Positions 56,139-64,000 of a stretch of 64,000 nucleotides of DNA are shown piece after piece. Within the stretch, counting starts at the first letter, position 1; the number at the start of each line of letters is the position of its first letter. Source of the stretch: Piezodorus guildinii (lineage: Eukaryota > Arthropoda > Insecta > Hemiptera > Pentatomidae); contig CM041297.1 in assembly GCA_023052935.1 (NCBI GenBank), positions 105,019,563 to 105,083,562 on the forward strand, given 5' to 3'. The notes under the pieces were generated by a model that saw nothing but the letters and a program-made list of their open reading frames with translations, had not been told where the DNA came from and made no database searches. The position numbers and the translations under genes were made by a program.

Positions 56139-57059
56139 ATAGTTATAAATATGAGCCAATCTCTTTTAATTCATCCGTTTTTCAGGTCCTATACTTTTAT
56201 TTTTTACCGCTATTCTTCAATACTCCATTATTCAGATCTTTTTTTTTGGCTGTTAATTTTTGTTCTTTAACTATTTTAAGGTTTAAATATGTTTCTTGGT
56301 CTAAAATATATTTTTTGGATAATTTCTTATTAAACAAAAAGGGGATATATATATATATATATATAAATATGACATGACTTATATTTATTGTCCTTTAAAC
56401 GCAGGTCTTAATTGGTGAAGAAATTGATTAAAAAGAAGATGGTCCCAAAACAGTAGAATTTGCGATGTAATGCAGAAAAGAGGTTTACACTTTGTTATGC
56501 TGAAAAAAGGAAAAAAGTATTTTTTTTTTTCAAAATTTAAAGCGCAGTGTATCAAAATGGACTAATTGAAAAAACATAAAACTGTCGAAGTTTGTACCAC
56601 TATGCGTTGGAATTACTTAGCATAAATTTTACTATTTGGGATCAATTGATTCCAGATCTGAAAATCTTTTAATTTTCTTTTGAACTATTTTCATTTCAGA
56701 GATGTTATACAAAAATTATGTAAGAAAAGTTAATTAAATAAACAATAAAACCACTTAAAGACAAGGATTCTAAGTTGAAACTTATGCATAAAAATACTTT
56801 AACTAGTTTTTTTTGGAATATGTAAATGTGAGCAAGAAAACATTCTTCCATTAACTCAGAGAGGATTAAATTGAAACATTGAAAAAGTCATGAACTTATT
56901 TTACAAACCAATAAATATTCATTTTTTTGGTTAATCTTAAGGAAGATTAACATTTTCTACTGTATTTTCATATAAATAAAGACTTATTATCAGATATAAG
57001 TTAATTGCCTAAACAGCTATATAAAATGTTATACTTTAATATAATTATTTTTAAAACAA
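56139..57059. other. AT-rich DNA, no gene seen
   Basis: Includes a short (TA)n tract near 56346-56364. No recognisable gene or repeat. Confidence 0.45.
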
Positions 57060-57246
57060 TTTTTATCGAGTAATATTACAATCTGTCCTAGTGAGGACAT
57101 TTTTAATAGTCATCAAGTACAACATTCATACTACATTCGCAAAATATATATACAAAGCAATACATTTATAAAATAATAATACAATATGCATATATACAAA
57201 AAAGAATCAATAAGAATATGTAAAAAAGTCATTTATACCTATATAC
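57060..57246 (-). mobile_element. Jockey-A-like 3' UTR, distal part (split by MITE)
   Basis: On the minus strand, the sequence GACTTTTTTACATATTCTTA with TTGATTC matches the 3' UTR of the Jockey-A copy at 23330. The rest of the 3' UTR continues at 57599 beyond the MITE. Confidence 0.6.
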
Positions 57247-57590
57247 TAGGGGTGGGCATAATCGAATGACGATAATCGGATCTTTCGATTATTTCAATCA
57301 TTCGAATTAATCGATTACCGGATTAATCGGTTTGGATAAACGAATGATCATTGGAACTGAATTGTTTATCGATAATCGAGGGATTATAAGGAGCTTTTTT
57401 TTATTTATTTATTTTTATTTATTTAATTTTTGTATTTTATTTTCTTTGCTCATCACATAAATCATATGCAGCTCAGCCATTATAGAGCATATTAATCATT
57501 CCATCATTCGATTATCAAATCATTCGATTATTTAAATCATCGAAGTCCGATCATCCGATTATGACGATCATTCGATTATGCCCACCCCTA
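57247..57590. mobile_element. hAT-type MITE, copy 2
   Basis: 344 bp with the same ends as copy 1 (TAGGGGTGGGCATAATCGA and its complement), flanked by a perfect 8-bp duplication CTATATAC (57239-57246 and 57591-57598). Similar internal ATTCGATTA subrepeats, with a longer AT-rich centre. Confidence 0.9.
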
Positions 57591-57598
57591 CTATATAC

Positions 57599-57680
57599 AA
57601 TCCTCAAGCATATGGAACGTAAGTGGTGAATCTAGCCAATGCTAGAAATCCAATATACATGTTTGAGAGAGGTCTCGAGG
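57599..57680 (-). mobile_element. Jockey-A-like 3' UTR, proximal part
   Basis: Minus strand: CCTCGAGACCTCTCTC (end of ORF2), ATGTATATTGGA, inner stem CTAGC/GCTAG with loop ATTG, then TTGAGGATTGTATATAG. The outer stem is GGAT/CACC, weakened by substitutions compared with GGAG/CTCC. Confidence 0.65.
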
Positions 57681-58659
57681 AATATTTTGAAATAATATGC
57701 AGCATTTGTTTTTGTTTTTCTATATAATATTCAAGTGTTCGTAAAGTACAAACTTGTTTTATTACACACATAACAGGTGTTTCATCAATAATATTTTACA
57801 CTTTCATTCAGTTTTCCGGACATCATGTTCCTGGAAAAACCCTTTCAGAAACAGAGTCGTGATAATCCGTGTTTTTCTTCACAAAGCCGGATGTTGTATT
57901 ATGAATACAAATACTTTTTATTTATTTAATTGACACCTCTCTTTTTGTATCCTCCTCTCTCCCTCGTGATTTGAATACTCTTTTCTGTCAGAATTTATAA
58001 CTTCGCATTGCGGTTGAAACATTTTCCCCGTTAAGTGGATTTACATTGGACTCATTCCCAATCTCATTCCGTATTCAATTTTGTCCTCATCTAATTAAGC
58101 AAGGGTATTTTTTTTTTCTTTTTCACTTCATTCGATGGAAATGCAAATTTAAATATTCACTGAAACTGTGACTTTTTTGGTTTATTTTTATTTTATTTTG
58201 TTTTTATCTCCAGTTAAATTCTCCGAAATATATTACTCCATTCTCTTCTTAAATAAGCTAATCTTGCTGAAGTTGGAATTTAAATTTTATGTATTAAGCC
58301 TAGATTGGTTTGAGCTTCGTTATCGGCTGGAATATCTACAATGGCATATCCTGCCTTGATCAGAGCTAGAGAAAACTAGTATGAGATCATAAAATTTGCA
58401 TATCAGATAGAGAAATCAGAAATATTAGTTCTATTTTCTTTCTCAGTTAATTAATAGAGACTGAGTTTTAACAAAATTAACAAAATTAAATAAAATTTAA
58501 ATCGGTGCCTTTAAAATATCTCAATTCTAATTTATATGTCACAATTTTTATTAAAAATGAATGCTAAAGGTTATCTTGATAATTATTGTATTAACAGACC
58601 AAGATAAGTCATTTGCTATTTGACGGACAAATACGTTCGCTCGCCGAATTCAATATACA
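57681..58659. other. AT-rich DNA, no gene seen
   Basis: No recognisable coding sequence, RNA gene or repeat. Confidence 0.45.
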
Positions 58660-59064
58660 TTTTCAATCACTAATTTTTACTTTCACTTACTTATAAATGA
58701 AATATATACCTAGAGAAAGAATTGCTAACGGGAAAATTTTCCAATACTCGCTTTTGGATCCCCTCATTCTAAATAACCAAGTACAGAAAAAAAGGTCTGT
58801 GTATGTGGTAAGTCTAGAACGAAAACGAAAATTCATATAAAACCGAAATTTCGTGTTTAAGACAACGAGATATTACAGCTTTATCTGAATCGTTGAACCA
58901 AAATAGCTACGTTAGACCATGCATTTGGCACCTTTTTCTGATTTTTTCAAAAAGAGCTCTAACTATTTTGTTCGGTTTTAGGGCGTACAACAGCTTGGTC
59001 ATCTACGCTCGACTCTAACAATTTTGATTAAACTCCTTGTATCAATGTAAATTTTAATGGGCTT
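58660..59064 (-). mobile_element. Family X repeat, right-half copy
   Basis: Starts with TTTTACTTTCACTTACTTAT, passes through a short GT tract and GATTTTTTCAAAAAGAGC, and ends in AATTTTAATGGGCTTTAATA, where an R1-like LINE tail begins. Confidence 0.6.
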
Positions 59065-59072
59065 TAATATTA

Positions 59073-60560
59073 TTATTTTTATTATTTTTTTTTTTATTTT
59101 TTTTTTTTTTCGGGTAGGGGAAAAATCTTTCATCAGACGAAGTGCAACTGTCAGGCTACACAACAGTGTGAGATTCCTACTCACTAAAAAACCACCTCCC
59201 AATTCGTCTTTACCACCTCACGGAACCGCTGTCAAGCATTACTTCATGGGGGGGCAGAAGGGCTAAATGCCAGCTACTTTACTGGACTTCTGATTTAAGC
59301 TAGGCCGATGCACCGCCTCTCCTTTCTTGCTCCTGTACTCTGAGTTTTCTGCAGATTTGTGCTGCATAATCAGCTGCAGCGCTCCAACTCTCCTGACTAG
59401 CCATCATCAAGGAGACTAAATTTTCGGGTGATGCTTTTGTGCTAAATTTAGCGTCTATCTCCGATCTTTCTCGAACGAATCCTGAACAAGAGAAGAATGC
59501 ATGTTCCACTGTTTCTTCTATGGGATCACAAAATGGGCACAATGAACTTTCCTCTATTTTGAAACGGGCTAAGTACGCTCTGAAGCAACCATGCCCAGTA
59601 AGCAGCTGAGTGAGATAGTAATCTACATCTCCATGTTTCCGAGATAACCATGTCGATATGTCGGGAATCAGGCGGAAGGTCCATCTTCCAGAAGATGAAG
59701 CGTTCCAGCGTCTCTGCCATATATCAAGTGTATGAACTCTCTCTTGTTTTGCTAAAGAAGCCCAGTGAGCATCCTTCTCTTCTTGTTTTCTTCGGTAGAT
59801 CCTTCTACGTTCATCTGCCAAAAGATCAATCGGAGGCATGTCTGCGATGACGCATACAGCGTCGTAGGACACAGTGCGAAAAGCTCGAGCGACACGCAGG
59901 GCACTTCTCCGATGCACACTAATAACTTTCCGGACATATGATTGCACTTGGCAGGATTCTGCCCAGATCGGTGCTGCGTACAGAAGCGTGGAACTGGCTA
60001 CATTGGCCAGAAGCTTCCTCTGGTTTCCCCTTGGTCCACCAATATTTGGCATGATTCTGGCCAATTCATTTACCACATTCGCTGCTCTATTACTAACTTT
60101 AAGCAGGTGTTCATCAAATCGAATTCTAGCGTCAATATGCACTCCGAGATATCTAATTGATGGCTTGGATAGGATATCGAACTCCCCGACGGTGAAACTG
60201 ACTGTCTCCTTCACTTTCCTACTGGTTATCAATACTGCCTCAGTTTTATGATCAGCAAGCTGAAGGCCTGCCGCTGAGAGCCATTGACGAATCATAAAGA
60301 TAGCCTTGTTCCCGTTATAAGATATCTCCTCCAAGAGTTTCCCCCGAACTATGATTGCCAGATCGTCAGCAAAACCAAGCGTAGTAGTTTCTTCTGGCAG
60401 GGGTAACCTGAGCACACCGTCATACATTATATTCCACAGAAGTGGTCCTAGAACCGAACCCTGAGGAACGCCACCTGTGACTTTGTAGCTTTTTAATCCT
60501 GCTTTCGTATCATACCTTAAAATTCTGTCGGTAAAATAACTCTCAATAATCTTCATGAGG
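59073..60560 (-). mobile_element. 5'-truncated R1-like LINE
   Basis: Minus-strand fragment with 3' UTR and a long A-rich tail (plus-strand T runs at 59073-59111). TAATATTA at both edges (59065-59072, 60561-60568) may be a target-site duplication. However, the family X sequence on the left does not resume on the right, so the right edge may be rearranged. Confidence 0.75.
59300..60556 (-). pseudogene. R1-like reverse transcriptase, C-terminal 418 codons, no stops
   Basis: Uninterrupted to the natural stop. It begins inside the reverse transcriptase (IIESYFTDRILRYDT), then GGVPQGSVLGPLLWNIMYDG, the catalytic FADDLAII, LADHKTEAVLIT, IRYLGVHID, LYAAPIWAESC, and a C-terminal C-x2-C...H...C (CPFCDPIEETVEHAFFSC). 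These motifs and spacing are of the R1 clade, which includes rDNA- and telomere-specific families; target preference cannot be read from this copy. The Met at 60556 is an internal residue, so this is a truncated copy, but the preserved part is undamaged. Confidence 0.85.
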
Positions 60561-60599
60561 TAATATTAATATTCCAGATGGAAAACTGAAAAAAATAAA

Positions 60600-61020
60600 T
60601 AATATTATTTGTGTGTGAGCGTGTAAGTGTGTGTGTGTGTGTGTGTAAGTGTGTGTGTGTGTGTGTAAGTGTGTGTGTATGGTAAGCCTAGCCACGAAAA
60701 TACGTACGGAACTGGAATTTCATATTTAAGGTAACTGTACGCCCGTGATGTTACCGTATATTTTTCACTAAAATCGGCTGACTGGAAGTTGTACTTTATA
60801 CTATGAATTTTGCACATTTTTACGATTTTCTCAAAAATCTCTTAAACGATTTTTATTTAACTCGCTATATCTATGTAAAATTTAATGGGCTATAATATGA
60901 TGTAGATTTCATTCTTATTGAGATAGTCTATCAGGGCTTAAATGCCGATATTTTAATTTTCCTCCTCTAAAATACCTTTAATTTTGTAGATTTGTAAACA
61001 ATATTTTTTTAATACAAAAA
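60600..61020 (-). mobile_element. Family X repeat, middle fragment
   Basis: Begins in the GT tract (60610-60680), then GGAACTGGAATTTCATATTT, TTTTACGATTTTCTCAAAAA, AAATTTAATGGGCTATAATA, and ends with TTTGTAGATTTGTAAACAAT. Both ends are missing. Confidence 0.6.
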
Positions 61021-61252
61021 TATTTATTTTATTTTATTTTTTTCATAACCCCAACTTAGTAACATGTTTTGCCAAATAGTTTTTGAATAATTTCCTTTTA
61101 CTGTATCTTTTTTTTTTACTGTATCTAGATACATTTTAAGGCTGTTTCTGTTAATAGATAATGTTTTTAAAGTGCTATAAATGATTTTCTATTCCTCTTG
61201 GTGGTGGGGATCACTTTAATCTTGACACTTCTTGTCTTAAGCTAATCTTAAT

Positions 61253-62045
61253 CTACCTTACACTATATTGCCACCTCTGAGAAACTGGTGAAACCTTAAG
61301 CCTACTAAAAACTGGGTTTGAAAGTACTTCCAAAGAATTATAAAAATTATCTCTTCTTTTCGCAAGGAATTCTGTTACTTTAGGAATATTAAATAGCAAA
61401 TGAAGTCTTTCTGCCTTTTCTTTTTCAAAGGTAGTTCTTCTTGCAATTTTCTTTAAAACGCCATTTTTGGAATTGTTGTAGCCTCCTTATTGAATTTTCT
61501 GAACAATGGGTTAGTAACGGTGCTCCGTATAATAGAGAAGGTCTGATCACAATTTTGTAAATTAGAAGTTTCAATCTGAAACTTAGATTCGGAGTTTGAA
61601 AGAGGTGGTTCAATTTGTAGGTTTTTTGTCTTACTTTTGGTAATTTGGTAAGGATATGATTTTTCAATTTTAAATGTCTGTCAAGTTTCATACCCAATTA
61701 GATAATATTTTCAATTTGAAATTAGTAGGCAGTTTCTTCTTATTTTTTTTTTAAAGAAGTCAGTTTTAAATGGGTTTATTTGGATGTTCAAGGTATTCAG
61801 ATGGTTCTTTATGATCTCACAAGTTTTCTCTACTTGCTTAAGCGCTTTTGAAGGGTTCGTGCTATTACTATATATCGCCACATCATCGACATATGCCAGG
61901 ACAGATGTATTTGCATAGTTTCTGCCAATTATTTCCGCGGTGTAGATATTGAATAAGGTGGGTGAAAGAACTGCACCTTGCGGTACTCCACAAGTTAAGC
62001 GTACCGTTTTCGAGAAACTATTGCCGACTACTACGGTAAGAAAAA
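61253..62045 (-). pseudogene. Jockey-C reverse transcriptase fragment
   Basis: 5'-truncated. Minus strand: TCGVPQGA-type motif as LTCGVPQGAVLSPTLFNIYT, then YVDDVAIYS (catalytic box intact), INPFKTDF, then after a disturbed region MGMKLDRHLKLKNHILTKL, LLIYKIVIRPSLLYGAPLLT, and after a frameshift near 61440 LFNIPKVTEFLAKRRDNFYN to a stop at 61253. It matches the Jockey-C copy at 14683 throughout. Confidence 0.8.
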
Positions 62046-62600
62046 TATTTAATTATAAATAAATTCTATTATATTGGTTTTATGTGCATGTCTTGATTAC
62101 GGGAGAAGGGACGTAGCAGAAATTTCAGTAAATATATTTATGTAAAATCAGTAAAGGAAAATCAACATTTATTACATATAAAATATAAATACTTGAATAT
62201 TTTATAATAAATCATTTTCACGGTATAAAATATTTTATGTTGACGTTGTTCCGTGAATCTCATTTTCAGAATGCAATGCAAAAATATATATATGTCCATT
62301 TATATACAATCTGGTCAACTGTGTATTGCGTTTTATTTCAACCTTTTTCGTTTTACATTTTAGAAATATATTTTTTTTAACCATACACATCTAGACGGTA
62401 AAACAAACCTCCAGGAAAATTTTCGGCTTCACACCCATAGTCATTTTTGAGATAGTGCGATGACCAGAAAATCTAGTGAAATGGCACTTTCTTTTATAAA
62501 TATAGATAATGTATTACATTTATAATTTTATATTATATTTACTTTTACTAGATGTATTACTGTAAATACAGTTGTAAATTTCAATAAATCTATTTAAAAC
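62046..62600. other. AT-rich DNA, no gene seen
   Basis: No recognisable feature. Confidence 0.45.
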
Positions 62601-64000
62601 AAGATTGAATGCGTTATATTCAAAAAGGAGGATCATGCTTCCTTTGTAATTTTGTAATTTTACTTATTAAAAGGATGCGCTCGATGATAACAGTCATACG
62701 TTACATCGTCTCTCAGATTTTTGCTTTTTTCAGTAGGAATTCGCTTGAATTCAGTCTGGAGAACATCACTAGACCTCAGGAATACTACGGCAGTGAATAT
62801 TGGAGAAATTTCGGTAAGCAAAGTTATAATTTACTTTGTACAATCACGGAAAAGTGAAAGGAGGGTCACTGATCAGCTGATTGCCGCTAGCTCGGCAAGC
62901 TCGGGCTTGCTTTTCTTTAACTTATCTTTCTTTTATCTTTAATTCTTATCTCATTATTTATTTATTATTATTATTTTCTTAATCAATGAGATATTTTCAT
63001 CAAGTCATGTCCTCAAAGTCCGCAAGTAAAAGATCTAGATCTGCAGGTTCTAACTCGTCTCCCACAAAACAGAGACCTCGCCGAGAACAAAATAAAAAAA
63101 TGATTCCACCAGCGACCGCGTCAGCTACCCCATTAGGATCTGAACCACAGCCCAGCACATCATCACAAGGAATAACCGATGAATCCCCGTTTTTTACACC
63201 GAATCCATTTGAGATCCTCCAAAATGAAAAAGAAACCATGGAATCTTCTCCTATACCCAGGGAACCACTACCTCCACCAATATTTGTTAAAAATATTAAA
63301 AATTTTAAACTGATGTGTGCGCATTTAAACAAAGTAACTGATCCTAATAGTTATTATTGTATAAGTAGAACCAATGATACTAAAATATCTCCGACTACTG
63401 CTGAAACCTACAGAAAGATTGTAAAATATCTGACTGAGACCATAGCTGACTTTCATACTTATCAGCTGCGCCAGGAGAGAGCATTAAGGGTCGTAATCAG
63501 AAACCTACATTCCTCAACACCCGTTGAAGCTATCAAAGAAGAACTGACAGAATTAGGATTCCAAGTGAGGCAAGTCACCAACGTTCTAAAAGATAAAAGT
63601 CCACTGCCTCTATTCTTCGTGGACTTGGAACCATCAGCAGGAGTCGAAAAAATCTATGACCTCAGTAGACTGTACTATACCCGTGTAAAAGTTGTAAAAC
63701 CTTACACAAAGAAAGAAATAGTTCAGTGTCATAACTGTCAGGCATATGGTCATATTAAAAGTTATTGCCATCACATACCACGCTGTGTGAAATGCGGTGA
63801 ACAGCATAAATCAGAAGAATGTACAAGATCTAGATCAACACCCGCTGTATGTGCCCTGTGCCTCAAGGACCACCCGGCTAACTACAAGGGATGCGAAATC
63901 TACAAGAAACTCAGAACCAGATACCAAAAACCTCAGGATCCGAATGAAACAGCTATACCAATCAGAAGCAGAAGAGAACCATCTAAACTTGTAAATTCTA
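62600..64000 (+). mobile_element. Jockey-A relative, 5' end (runs off the window)
   Basis: Plus-strand element with a 5' UTR and the start of ORF1. The exact 5' end is not defined: no duplication can be checked because the 3' end lies outside. TTCAGTCTGGAGAACATC at 62750 is initiator-like and could be near the true start. The UTR is not similar to that of the element at 6080, although the sequence at the ORF1 start is (ATGAGATATTTTCAT), so this is a related subfamily. Confidence 0.75.
62986..64000 (+). CDS. Jockey-A-type ORF1 (gag-like), open to window edge
   Basis: 338 codons without a stop from ATG at 62986, truncated by the window end. Start chosen because the same ATGAGATATTTTCAT opens the ORF1 at 10551; a second Met follows at codon 8. 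The N-terminal part is basic and Ser/Pro-rich, then PFFTPNPFE and PPPIFVKNIKNFKL, conserved in both copies. The RVVIRNLHSSTPVEAIKEEL to FFVDLE domain follows at about residues 167-215. Three Cys/His knuckles start at C248: CHNCQAYGHIKSYC, CVKCGEQHKSEEC, and CALCLKDHPANYKGC. The protein would bind element RNA and form the retrotransposition particle. There is no internal stop, unlike the copy at 10551. Confidence 0.9.
   Translation, partial: MRYFHQVMSSKSASKRSRSAGSNSSPTKQRPRREQNKKMIPPATASATPLGSEPQPSTSSQGITDESPFFTPNPFEILQNEKETMESSPIPREPLPPPIFVKNIKNFKLMCAHLNKVTDPNSYYCISRTNDTKISPTTAETYRKIVKYLTETIADFHTYQLRQERALRVVIRNLHSSTPVEAIKEELTELGFQVRQVTNVLKDKSPLPLFFVDLEPSAGVEKIYDLSRLYYTRVKVVKPYTKKEIVQCHNCQAYGHIKSYCHHIPRCVKCGEQHKSEECTRSRSTPAVCALCLKDHPANYKGCEIYKKLRTRYQKPQDPNETAIPIRSRREPSKLVNS

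Overview
This is an AT-rich stretch of animal nuclear DNA, most likely from an insect. It is almost entirely transposable elements at different stages of decay. The insect call rests on several Jockey-clade elements (one with a complete endonuclease/reverse transcriptase ORF), R1-like, RTE-like and I-like LINE remnants, a Tc1 element, piggyBac-like and hAT MITE traces, tRNA-derived SINEs, long (TA)n and (TG)n tracts, and one eukaryotic-type tRNA-Ser gene. I see no convincing host protein-coding exon, no operons and no bacterial features. The species cannot be named from this window.

Layout, left to right. 0.8-3.4 kb: a 2.5-kb foldback element with two long inverted arms, each a 21-bp minisatellite, a unique spacer and a 109-bp tandem array. 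5.0-11.1 kb: a copy of an unclassified interspersed repeat (called family X here) split by a full-length Jockey element (Jockey-A, minus strand, 4.9 kb, 12-bp target-site duplication) with an intact 891-residue ORF2 and an ORF1 broken by one stop codon. 11-17.5 kb: more family X, one copy split by a 5'-truncated Jockey (Jockey-C), and a LINE tail of another type. 19-32 kb: SINEs, hammerhead-ribozyme-like motifs, 5'-truncated Jockey-A and Jockey-B copies, two LINE C-terminal fragments with clear target-site duplications, and a hAT MITE. 35-39.4 kb: an RTE-type element with a 12-bp duplication nested in a minus-strand Jockey-B. 41-46.8 kb: Jockey-B, family X, and a 2.2-kb Jockey-A copy with a 13-bp duplication. 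47.6-55.2 kb: a decayed LINE, a Tc1 transposon, family X, a piggyBac-like end and an RNase H fragment. 56.0 kb: tRNA-Ser(GCT). 57-62 kb: a Jockey 3' end carrying a second hAT MITE, an R1-like fragment, and a Jockey-C fragment. 63-64 kb: the 5' end of a second long Jockey-A relative, whose ORF1 is open to the window edge.

The observations most worth following up are: (1) a stem-loop just after the ORF2 stop in Jockey-A and Jockey-B copies whose paired bases change together between copies; (2) four motifs resembling the hammerhead ribozymes of Penelope-like elements; (3) the foldback element; (4) the Jockey-A ORF1 stop codon abutting the ORF2 ATG in the same frame; (5) family X, which has short terminal inverted repeats and no visible coding capacity and has been hit by at least two, possibly three, LINE insertions. 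Empty sites, target-site duplications and boundaries were read by eye. Identity levels, ages and family names need database comparison.
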